Shown here piece by piece: positions 33,166 to 43,913 of a stretch of 64,000 bases of DNA (its first letter is position 1; every line of letters starts with the position of its first letter). Origin of the DNA: Magnolia sinica (taxonomy: Eukaryota > Streptophyta > Magnoliopsida > Magnoliales > Magnoliaceae); assembly GCF_029962835.1 (NCBI RefSeq), contig NC_080574.1, forward strand, positions 20,124,001-20,188,000, in the 5' to 3' direction. The notes under the pieces were generated by a model. That model saw only the letters and a list, made by a program, of their open reading frames with translations, was not told where the DNA came from and did not search any database. Position numbers and translations under genes: made by a program.

Positions 33166-34223
33166 GCCCTCGTTTTTAGCCGCACTGCATGTTGGTTACA
33201 CAGTCTGAAAACACAATTAGACTCAATTTGAAACCCAATTGAATGAAGTCAACTCAAAAAACTTGAACGAGTTTCTCCAAAAATCATGTCATAACATTGC
33301 AGCAGAAGCCGAGGAGTTCACCATCATCATATCGGGAGATGAACTGAGCTCTCACTTGTAGAAGCACTTTGACTACGTGTCTAAGTAATCATGCAAAGGC
33401 AACTTAGAATAAATATCATCATAGATTTCAGTACATGTAAAAATAAGTGGAGAATAAGATGCAAGATATATCTGACTCGTCACATCAGAACTAAAATAAT
33501 AGTACTATTAAGAAATTATTCTACTAACCAAATAAAAAGAATACAAGATACGAAAAGATACGAAAAGAAAAAAAATGTACGAAAATATAAGAAACATGTC
33601 TATCCCTTTTCTTATCATGTGCCTAAGAAACCTTCAAAACACCGTCCCATGCACATCTTCTCTCCCCTTGTCAATTTATGAGAAGAAATCCTTTGAAAAA
33701 AGAAAACCCTCTCTACCTTAAAAAAATGATAATAATATCTCTCTTTTTCTTTCCTCTCCATTTTGCTAGCTTTAAATAAATAAATAAATTATATACCGTG
33801 CCTTGAAGACATTAGTGAAAAGATTAATTTGCCCTTAAAATGTTGTTATTCGAAAAAACTACCCCTCAACTAAAGTCAAAGTAATAAGATACTATTATAG
33901 CATTACATGAAATTTTCAAAATTTTTGAAAGTAGTATTTAATATTCAAAAGTATAAATAATATACAAATAATGTTTAGTCCCGTCAAGTTGACTTTGTCG
34001 AATTTTTTCGATTCAATTTGAGTTTCTCTTCAGTTTTGATAGAGTTGTGACTAGATTGATTATTTCTTGAGTCTTGGTGAAATATGGTTGGATCAACTCA
34101 AGCAAGTGAAGTTGGGTTTTTTTTTTTTTTTTTTTTTCAATTTTCTAACCATTAGGTACAACAATTATTCCATTAATGGACGTTAATTTGTTTGAATTAG
34201 ATCATTGACCTCTTTCTTTTCAT
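33166..34223. other. AT-rich intergenic stretch
   Basis: No gene seen. A T-run lies at about 34117-34136 just before E2. Confidence 0.4.
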
Positions 34224-35082
34224 TTTTTGTTGGAGAAATTTACGCCTGTGGACCCCACCTTTTAACCATTGGATATTCTTGAAGCAATACAAACTTAACA
34301 TACACACTTAGACCTCCTCGTACGGACGACAAATTCCAGGACGAAAATACCCCTCCTTTTCAAGGAAACGGATTGGGTACTCCTCCTGCCACCCGCCAAT
34401 GGCGGATCGTCGGTGGTCTGTGGGCCCCACCATGATGTATTCTTTTCATCCATGCCGTCCATATATTTTTCCAGATCATTTTATGGTATGAGACCAAAAA
34501 TGAGGTATATCCAAATCTTAAGTGTACCACATTACAAGAAACAGTGTTAAATGAGCGTCAACCATTAGAAACTCAAGTGGAGCCCACTGTGATGTTTGTG
34601 AGAAATCCTCCCCGTCTAAGTTCATTCATAGGGTCACAAAGACCTGGATGAAGAGGAAAAAAAAAATTCATAATGATCCAAAACTTCTGTAACCCCTAAA
34701 AGGGTTTCAATGGTAGACGTTCAATTCCCCACTGCCTTTTACAGTGTGGTCCACTTGATAGTTAGATCTATCTTATTTTTCGTCTCAAGCCTTAATATGA
34801 GCTCGTCAAATAAATGGACGGTTTGGATATAACACAAACCTCATGATGGGACCCACAAAAGCAACATAGAAAAAAAAAATCTACAGACTGCTGCCGTGGC
34901 AGTCTAGCAGATTTTTTATTTTTTATTTTTTTTAATTACAGGGAGAACTTTTTCTCCCTTAAATTTTTCTCTAATACATAATTATGTAAATATGTATATA
35001 TAAGTATATAAAAATATTTTCCTACCTTTTAATTCATTTTTTTTGTCTATGTATTTAACAAGCATATCTCTTAAACTAGAAT

Positions 35083-35203
35083 AATTTTTTTTTCTTTACA
35101 CACACCCCCACACACTCACACTAGTGGAATTTCACCACCTATGGATACTCGAATGCTTGACCAGGTGTTGAAACTCCTAATAGTCTACCACCCGAGCGAG
35201 GCA
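35083..35203 (-). mobile_element. SINE (family 2) in the E2 left terminal repeat
   Basis: The sequence reads, on the minus strand, CTCGGGTGGTAGACTATTAG, then TGGTCAAGCATTCGAGTATC, then GTGGTGAAATTCCACTAGTG and a TG-rich tail. A mirror copy sits at 37971-38105 in the right terminal repeat. Confidence 0.7.
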
Positions 35204-35800
35204 AACATGAAAATGAGCGGAGCAAGCGTGAAAATGAGTGGGGCAAGCATGAAAATAAGTGGGGCAAGCTAGAAAAACAGCGGGGTAAACTGAAGTATGA
35301 GCGGGGCAAACTAAAACAATAGCAGGGCAAACCAGAAAAACAGTGGAGCAAACTGAAGTATGAGTAGGGCAAACTAGAAAAACAGTGGGGTAAACTGAAA
35401 TATGAGCAGGGCAAACTAAAAAATGAGCGGGGAAACATGAAAATGAGAGGGAGAAACTAGAAAATCAGCGAGAGAAACATAAAAATCAGCGGGGGAAACT
35501 AGAAAATCAGCAGGGGAAACATGAAAATGAGCAGGGCAAACTAGAAAATCAGCAGGGAAAACATGAAAATGAGTGGGGCAAATATGAAAAATGAGCGGGG
35601 CAATTATGAAAATGAGCGGAGCAAACTGAAATATGAGCGGGGCGAACAAGAAAAACGGCGAGGCAAACTGAAATATGAGCGGGGCAAACTGAAATATGAG
35701 GGGGTAAACTAGAAAAACAGCGGGGCAAACTGAAATATGAGTGGGGCAAACAAGAAAAATAGTGGGGCAAACTGAAATATGAGCGGGGCAAACTATCTGA
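35200..35800. repeat. 21-bp tandem array, left (E2)
   Basis: About 28 units of 21 bp with three main variants: GGGGCAAACATGAAAATGAGC-like, GGGGCAAACTAGAAAAACAGC-like and GGGGCAAACTGAAATATGAGC-like (each written here without its last base being essential). Variants alternate in blocks. A period of seven codons keeps frames open, which explains the repetitive predicted peptides. Confidence 0.88.
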
Positions 35801-36889
35801 TTTTGTTGATGAATTTGGAACTTTCAACATCAATTTCTTTGAGAGTAATGATCTCTTACAACCGGTTGTTGGATAGCTTATAACACAGTCCATCTAACCT
35901 GTAAACCTATCATCTACCTGGGACATGATCATGAGGGTCATGTTAAAGAAGGGACTCACCTTGAAGAATCATTTGGTGAAAAAACCAGGCCATTGTGCAT
36001 GAAAAAAACAGAGAGTTTAAATCAGAGATGTTGATGGTGTGCTTCCATGTACTCATTTGGCCCACCTGATAAATGAGCAGGGCTGATTTTTGTGCCAGTT
36101 GACCTACATGGTGGGTCACATTTCTTCATGGTTCAAATATCCTATACATGACATATTGGCACATGTGATTAGTTGTATCTTAAGCTAAGCAACGATGGAT
36201 TGTATGTGATCATTACTTTTCCTACAAATAAGAACCACCCATTTGGTGGGTCCCCATCGAATGGAGGGACCATCTAAGAAGTGCAATCTTGGGCAATTCC
36301 CATCCAAAAAGAGGCCCACAATTTAGAAGGTCAGGATTTATGTGCATATACACTAAATGTAGGGTGGACTTGTATTCTAAGTATGATCTACAATACTCCT
36401 CTTTTTTAATTCTTACTTTAATTGAGGGATTTTTTTTTTCTTCCTTCCTTTTTGCAAGCAGAGCTAATGCTCTTTGGGCTTCTATCATTGCTGTTGGGTC
36501 ATTGGATGATTTGGGTAGCTAAGATATGTATTAAATCTTCATCATTTAGCAATCACTTTTATCCGTGTGTGAAGGAAAGCTACAAAGGTGGGGTGATGAA
36601 TATGAAACATTTGCTGGTTGATGATATCTATCATTTCATTCACTTCGCGGTCAATTTTAATCAGGTTGCGGTCAATTTCAATCAAATTTAGATGGCTTGG
36701 ATTGTCGTGCAGCTATGCCATGTACGGTGGAAGAATTCTCTTCATTTTTTAGTCAGTGTTACACAAAAAAAGAAGAGAAAATGGGCTTTCTTGTTATACA
36801 ATGTCAGCATGGCGATTCATATGCCGATGTAGCAATTATATATGACACAGGCAAGTAGCAAAATTGTGTTTACAAAAATGACGATTCAT
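35801..36889. other. E2 central spacer
   Basis: The only large non-inverted part of E2. A short plus frame right after the array (about 35796-35876, DFVDEFGTFNINFFESNDLL then stop) looks protein-like, but I cannot assign it. At 36633-36690 the spacer carries ATTTCATTCACTTCGCGGTC, the words that open the E1 array at 9485. No complete gene seen. Confidence 0.5.
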
Positions 36890-37465
36890 ATACTTGACCC
36901 GCTCATTTTCATGTTTGCCCCGCTCATTTTCTAGTTTGCCCTGCTCATATTTTAGTTTACCCCGCTGATTTTCTAGTTTGCCGCGCTCATTTTCATGTTT
37001 ACCCCGCTCATTTTCATGATTGCCCCGCTCATTTTTCATGCTTGCCCCGCTCATTTTCATATTTCCCCCACTCATTTTCTAATTTGCCCCGCTCATTTTC
37101 ATGTTTTCCCTACTCATTTTCTAGTTTTTTCCGCTCATTTTTATGTTTCCCCCGCTGATTTTCTAGTTTCTCTCGCTCATTTTCATGTTTTCCTCGCTCA
37201 TTTTCATGTTTCCCCCCTGATTTTCTAATTTGTCCCGCTGTTTTTCTAGTTTGCTCCGCTCATACTTCAATTTGCCCCACTCATATTTCAGTTTGCCCCA
37301 CTGTTTTTCTAGTTTGCCCAACTAATTTTCATGCTTGCCCCGCTCATATTTCAGTTTGCCCCGCTGATTTTCATGCTTGCCCCGCTCATCTTTATGCTTG
37401 CCCCGCTAATTTTCATGTTTGCCCTGCTCATTTTCATGCTTGCCTCACTAATTTTTATGGGTGAT
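36890..37465. repeat. 21-bp tandem array, right and inverted (E2)
   Basis: Reverse-oriented units (GCTCATTTTCATGTTTGCCC, GCTGATTTTCTAGTTTGCCC, GCTCATATTTCAGTTTGCCC) matching the left array 35200-35800. Confidence 0.87.
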
Positions 37466-37970
37466 TTCGTCATGTATAAACCATATAGTTTCCTTGTTTG
37501 GATGAAACTTTTATTTTGGAGTTTTTGGGGTCTGAATCTTTCTTTCTGCTCCCAATTAAAATAGGGTTTGAGAACACAAAAAATGACGTGTTCACAGCTT
37601 TTACTCGTAATCTTCATATGGTTAACTCCACTTGATAATCTCATAATCACTTTCATGACAAACTACATAAATAATTGTGTTCTTTAATTTTCTTCATTGC
37701 TTTCACATTTTCAATCAACCGTATAATTGTGAGTTCATAATGGTTTCCTACCTATTCAAATAAACATAAAAATCAAAGTCAACAGTAAAACTTGGAGATG
37801 AACGATATGATCGTTGACAAGATAATATGAATAGTACTCTCGGGTCTTGAGTTTATTCAACTGTGACGCATGGTTTGGTGATCTAGGCCAGTCATCTAAT
37901 GGGTTGCACCATGAGCTAAATTTTTTCCAAAATTTTCCCTGCAAGTAAATCATTCTAGTTTAGGATTCTT

Positions 37971-38105
37971 ACTCTTGCTCGGGTGGTAGACTCTTAGGAG
38001 TTTCAACACCCGGTCAAGCGTTCAAGTATCCATACGTGGTGAAATTCTACTAGTGTGAGTGCATGGGCGTGTGTGTGCGTGTGTAAAAAAAAGAAAAAAA
38101 AAAAA
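37971..38105 (+). mobile_element. SINE (family 2) in the E2 right terminal repeat
   Basis: Shows GCTCGGGTGGTAGACTCTTA (A-box region), CCGGTCAAGCGTTCAAGTAT (B-box region), GTGGTGAAATTCTACTAGTG and a TG-rich stretch with an A-run tail. It is the mirror image of 35083-35203. Confidence 0.72.
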
Positions 38106-38255
38106 CATTCTAATTTAAGAGATATGCTTGTTAAACAAATAGACAAAGAAATGAATTAAAAGATAGAAAAATATTTTTATATACTTATATATACATATTT
38201 ACATAATTATGCATTAGAAAAAAATGTAAGAGAGAAAAAGTTCTCTACGTAAAAA

Positions 38256-38287
<32 letters not shown>

Positions 38288-38818
38288 CTGCCAGACACCG
38301 CGGCACTGCCGCCGATCTGTGCTCTTTTTTTTTGCTAGGTTGCTTTCGTGGGTCCCATCACGAGGTCTGTGTTATATCCAAACCGTCCATCTATTTGGTG
38401 AGCTTATATTAAGGCTTGAGACAAAAAATAAGATAGATCTGACTATCAAGTGGACCACACTGTAAAAGGCAGTGGAAAATTGAACGTCTACCATTGAAAC
38501 CCTTTTAGGGGTTACAGAAGTTTTGGATCATTATGAAATTTGTTTTTCCTCTTCATCCTGGTCTTTGTGACCCTATGAATGAACTTAGACGGGGAGGATT
38601 TCTCACAAACATCACAGTGGGCCCCACCTGAGTTCCCATCGCCGGACCGTCCGTCAGCGCTCGTCTCTGCACGCCAGCATGAGGAAGGCAGGGGTATTTT
38701 CGTCCTCAAATTCGGTGTCCGTACGAAGAGGTCTAAGTGCGTATGTTAAATTTGTATTGCTTCGTAAATACCACTAGATAAAAGGTGGGTCCACAGTCGT
38801 AAATTTCTCTTTTTGTTG

Positions 38819-40143
38819 TCCATCTTAATTATGGCCAAAACACAGGCAAGATGATCTATTGTCCATTGTTCTCAAGCTACAACAGACGCAAAGTGGGCCT
38901 CCGGATTTGGATAGTCAAGATTTGCTAAACAGAGATGATAGAAGCATGCATTGATCTAAGCATATCTTGAGCTTATAAATGTGTTGGGAGAGATACATAG
39001 ATTGAGTACTTATGCATTGGATGAAAAGAAAAAAAAAAAAAAACGCTCAACCTATGCATTGGATGGTCATAAGCAATACGTAATACGGGCCCACAGATTT
39101 TAGTAAAGGAAAAAAAATTACATTATAGTATTGGGATGCTTTATATGAAAGATTGGGAGTGGCACATAAGACATAGATGTAATAAAAATGATATTAAAAT
39201 GGTGGTGAGTAAACATTGCACGTGAACGTGTCCTAATGAACGCCAAAGAGCCATGATGGACTTGTGCTAGAGATGGAGAAAGGGTTGTGATGTGTCGTGC
39301 AACCATGCTCCCTATTCAACTATTTTGGGAAATTGATGTGAGAAATGATGTTTTTTACAATGGAAAGCTTCTTATCTTCTTAAAAGATGACTTGAAAGAG
39401 TTTATCTTCTTATCTGCGGTTGCTTGCATTCTCTTTTTCTTTCTCTATTTTAAGTTGAGAAGTTAGGTTCACTCATTTGTAATTATTCAGAACATGTTAT
39501 ACATGTAGCTGATATTTATACCCTCTTTTTTTTTTTTTTGTACATTCACCCCTTTGTTCTACTTTTTAGCATGCTTTCACTGCATTTTTATTGAAAAAAA
39601 GAGCCAAAAATATGGTGTATGTGTAAAGAAAAATATAGGGTATAGAGTGTGATGATCCATACACGTGCGCACATCTACAGTCCAAGTGTCATATTATCGG
39701 CCTCTCTTTAGATGTTGTGTGGCCCCTAAAATTAGATCAACGGATGATCCTATCTTCTCACTAACAGAAATTTGTTTGTTGAACTTGGACTGTTGGGTCA
39801 TTTGAATCAACCGTTCATTTTATGGCCACCCATCAAAGTGTTAAGATCGACCGTTCAATGTGATTTTTTAGATTAGGCCCCATCTACAATTTGGACTACC
39901 ATATGAATAGTTTGGATTAAGGTAGATATATGACACGTGTAGTGTCTGCATGCATGCGTGTTGATTGTTACATACTCTGGGATTTTAAGCTAATGCTGGG
40001 TTTTCTTTTATGATTAGGGGGTGAGGAGGACTTCAGAGGTTGGAATCTAAAGAGATTGATAAAAACAGTAAAGGTGTGGGCAATGGTCTGATTGAAAGGA
40101 AATTCGAGCCACGACAATCTAAGCCATTGAAAAGTTCTATAAT

Positions 40144-40185
<42 letters not shown>

Positions 40186-40812
40186 TTTTACCTGGAATTT
40201 TTATCTCACACAATTAACTTACCAAATGAACACGTTGACAAAACAAGCACATCCAGTCCATTGCATGTGAACTTCACATGCAAGCCCATCCTTCCTGTTA
40301 GCACGAATAGGACATCTGAGCCATGAAAAATGTGGGCCCCACAAAGAAGATCACCTTGAAAAAGTTAGGCCACAGTCCTCTCATGATACAACCGACAACG
40401 TATGGGTCTGAGTGTTGGTCTAACTGACTGTATAGGTGCAGACTACCTAATGAATGGACCATCCAGTTTCTTTGTGCTACCTGATATTCATGGCGAGGCT
40501 CAACCATATTACTAAAACAATTTAAATTTCATAAGGTGGATTCATTAGGTATGATTGTAGCAGATACGTATATAACGCTAATAACTGACAATTTTAAGTA
40601 GGCAATTAGTAGAAGAGTCATATCTTTTAAATTTGATATGACATTAGAAAGGAATTCCAACATATGTTGAGGAACTCGAGGGTCTGTTAGATTTTTTTAG
40701 TGGAAATATTATTATTTTTCCTATAATTAGTTGTAACCAGTGGAAAATAAACATTTATAACTTACAGAAAAATTTCTCTCCAGCCGCCCTATGACGTGAC
40801 AGCTAAAGGCTT
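38819..40812. other. Intergenic stretch, no gene seen
   Basis: A-runs at about 39029-39044, a T-run at about 39528-39539 and a (GA)n microsatellite at 40148-40182. No element with recognisable ends. Confidence 0.4.
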
Positions 40813-41583
40813 TGACGCCCCAAAATTAAAGATTGATAATTAAAATTTATGCAATTCATGTCACGTACCAAAATTTTGGTAGAGAGTGGCCACACTTTCG
40901 TACTCGAGTTTCAGTTTGTAACTCTGTACACAAAGTGTACTAAATTCATCTGTTGATCAGTTTAATCAAAGGTGAGAATTGCATTCATTCTAAGTTCTAC
41001 CTAATTTTATAGAATTCCAATTACACATGCATAGCGCTTAGCATCAGTCAAACAAGCATTTATAAATCTTCGTAACCATTCAAATTACATAAATCTCAAC
41101 CATCATTCATTTGTTATAGCATCTTGCTATAAATATGTTTATTATAGACTCACAATGTCTCAATTAAACAAATCTAAACAATTGTTTAAAAGCCCATAAT
41201 CAATGCCAATATGCATTATAGGTCAATCAAACTATCTGAACAAATAAATCATATATTCAGGAATGGTCTAATGCTGCCAATTCGTCTTTAGACAAGTATA
41301 TTGATCACATTTCACGTGGGTTATATTCAGGTTCGGTGACCCCTTCTCGTTTCTGCGCCACATCATTTGCGAACGGCTCATCTGTATGGTTTTTCCATCA
41401 ATAAAAAGATAAGTTGGCTAGGCTTAGTGAAATAACTCAGCGTAGTTCATAATCATAAAAATTAAAATATTACGAAGCACTGAATACAAAAATGTATGCA
41501 CTAATGTATGAATGCGCCAAATGGGGTGATCATTCATTTGCTTAGGTTGGAGATCGTCAACCCACATCCACCTATTGGGTAGG

Positions 41584-42266
41584 TGATGTAGAGCGGGTCG
41601 CAAATACGTTCATGTCTAAGATGGTTCAAAGAAGGCCCGATCAGAGGCGTAAGTCATCAAGACCGTCAAAACCTTCAAGCAGACATATCTCGTAAATCGG
41701 AATGAGTTACTCGATGTACCATATATGATTTTGGGGTAGGACGAGCTACTTTAGCCAACCAACTTAGCAATGTCAGGTTGCCCATACTGAATTTGCGAGA
41801 TTCCATCATATCGATTGTTGAATTCCATGTTTAATTCTGTTTTTACTATTTATAGTAAGTTTTAGTTTGATTATAACTCTTCATCCGTTAGGCTTTAGAA
41901 GTTGTGTCCAACATGAAAAGTGCTTAGAATAATTAGGAGAATAACTTGGTTACGCTACATAGGACACTTACTATAAAAGGAAATTTACTATTTATGTTAA
42001 GTTATAAATTTTAGGGAGTTTTAATTATAGTTTGCTTATAATTTCTCTCTCATTGCTTGGTATCCCCATTTAAAGGGTTGTGAACTTGTTTATTTCATTT
42101 ATCAATCATTCAAGAAGTTTCTTTCATATATTTTAAAATTATTTCTATTTCTTTTCCTTGTGGATTGGAGAAGTCTCTGTGAGGGGTCCATAGAAGCTCC
42201 ATGGATACAGAGTAGTTATCCTTAAGGAAGACGGTGATCGACCTCATCACGTTCATCCCAACGTCA
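41584..42266 (+). repeat. Gypsy 5' LTR
   Basis: Starts TGATGTAGAGCGGGTCGC and ends CATCCCAACGTCA. Includes GATTTTGGGGTAGGACGAGC (about 41731-41750), shared with the E1 terminal repeats. AT-rich middle; a TATA-like TATTTAAA lies near 42068. Confidence 0.85.
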
Positions 42267-42268
42267 AT

Positions 42269-42280
42269 TGGTATCAGAGC
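42269..42280 (+). other. Primer-binding site (initiator Met tRNA)
   Basis: TGGTATCAGAGC, two bases after the 5' LTR, is the standard complement to the 3' end of initiator methionine tRNA in plant LTR retrotransposons. Confidence 0.9.
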
Positions 42281-42300
42281 AAGGACTCCCCTTGCGCCGA

Positions 42301-43432
42301 TGGCAAACAACAAAGGCATAAACAAAAATCTTGTGGACGGTGATTCAGGGATTCGTTATCTTTCGGAAAGAATGATAGTTTTCCACCGGGAGAGTCAGTT
42401 GACCATACAAGAGCTGCAGGCAACCCTCGACTGTATTGCAGATGTGCTAATTCCGCCCCGAGCTCAAAGTAATGTTTAACCGCCCATGGTCGTTGTACGA
42501 CACAACCCCAATTTCTATAAAGCACTATTAGATGATGGTAAATCGCAGGCCACCACTTTGATCGTGAGGAAGCCGTTATACATGTCAAAGGTAGAAATAG
42601 AATTATAGCGAGATAATATCTTTTGAACGAGGTGCACTGTAAGCTAAAAAGTTTATAATGTGATCATTGATGTAAGGAGCAGTGAGAATCTCATGTCGAA
42701 ACTAATGGTGAAAAAGTTGTAACTGAAAATAGAAAAACATCCATCTCTGTACACAATTGGATGGATCAAAGAAGTCAACAAAATAGAGATAACCGAACAG
42801 TGCACTGTCTCGTTTTTCAATTGATAAAAATTATAAGGATTAAGTAGTTGTGACGTAGTCGACATGGAAGTTTTTCATATGTTACTTGGTCGACCATGAC
42901 AAATTAATATTAATGTTATTGATACACATAGAGGTCGGGATAATGTATTTAAATTTACTAAAGAAGGTAGAAAGATTGGCTTCGTCCCTGTGGGAATAGA
43001 GAACCAACCCGAAACTTCTAAAGTTGAGGAACGGTCTCTCATACCCAAACAGGATTTCGTAAAACGATTGAGAAAACAGGAGATGGAGATGCATTATTTG
43101 AAAAGGAAAAATATATGGAGCATGTGAACATCCCAGAGGATTTGGAACCAGTGTTACAGGAGTTCAAGGTGATTGTGCTTGATGAACTTCCTAATAAATT
43201 GTCTCTCATATGAGATATACAAAACCACATTGATCTTGTCACAGGGATAAATTTGCCTAATTACCCACATTATCAGAATGAGATCTTGAAGGCAAAAGTG
43301 AAGGAACTGATCTATACCAGCCATGTCAAGGAGAGCATGAGTAAATGTATTGTGTCAACTCACGAGCCTAATGCCAAGTATAAGAAAAAGGCTAATAAAC
43401 TTCAGCATCAAAAATTATCTCAAAATCATGAA
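42301..43432 (+). pseudogene. Decayed gypsy gag-pol with internal deletion
   Basis: A gag-like start (42301: MANNKGINK) stops after 59 codons. Later frames, broken by stops, show aspartic-protease-region motifs (SSENLMSKLMV at about 42680, VFHMLLGRP at about 42870) and the lead-in to reverse transcriptase (HIDLVTGINLPNYPHY at about 43220-43265). After SMSKCIVST (43336-43362) the frame passes directly to EPNAKYKKKANK. That resembles the region near the integrase C-terminus, so most of reverse transcriptase, RNase H and integrase is deleted. Not functional. Confidence 0.75.
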
Positions 43433-43872
43433 TGTAAGGCCCATATCCTAGTCTGTACCGTTCTGTAGACTTCTGCGATCCTTCCCGTCGAATTCTGGCA
43501 ACCAGCAACCTATGATTGATGTTTGTGTGTGACTCTAAGTCGTATTCCGTAGATCTGAGTCAGCTCAATCGAGACTTGTACTATTGCAACCGCGCCGTCG
43601 CCGCGGTTCCAACGCCGCATCTTGCACACCGATTCGATACCCTGGCCAGGAGATGTGGGCCCGCGTTCAGTTTGAGAAAACACCACATGTTTGCAATTAC
43701 AAGAGAATCTCTACAACATGTCCCATCAATCAATCAATCAATCACCTCATGTCAAATACAAGAGCAACCCCAAAGTCAACTCTGTCTCTCTCTCTCTCTT
43801 ACACACCCATACATGTCAAGTACATTTATCAACTCACATCCATCACTCACACCCATCACCTCTCTTATAACC

Positions 43873-43875
<3 letters not shown>

Positions 43876-43911
<36 letters not shown>
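43876..43911. repeat. (CT)n microsatellite
   Basis: A pure CT run of about 36 bp within the nested LTR-like element. A shorter one lies at about 43782-43798. Confidence 0.93.

Positions 43912-43913
<2 letters not shown>

Larger units (their letters stand above)
34233..38809. mobile_element. E2: 4.6-kb Mutator-like foldback element, sibling of E1
   Basis: The left end is GAGAAATTTACGCCTGTGGA and the reverse-complemented right end is GAGAAATTTACGACTGTGGA, closely matching the E1 ends. A perfect 9-bp duplication, TTTTTGTTG, flanks it at 34224-34232 and 38810-38818. Terminal repeats of about 0.8-1.0 kb (34233-35200 and about 37971-38809) enclose two inverted arrays of a 21-bp repeat and a ~1.1-kb spacer. 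The left terminal repeat holds a ~200-bp segment (about 34369-34575, a half MITE copy) where the right differs. No transposase seen. Confidence 0.88.

Noticed and set aside
35139-37564. Repetitive frames in the E2 arrays
   Set aside because: The 21-bp period keeps frames open by arithmetic. Both strands and both arrays give such peptides.
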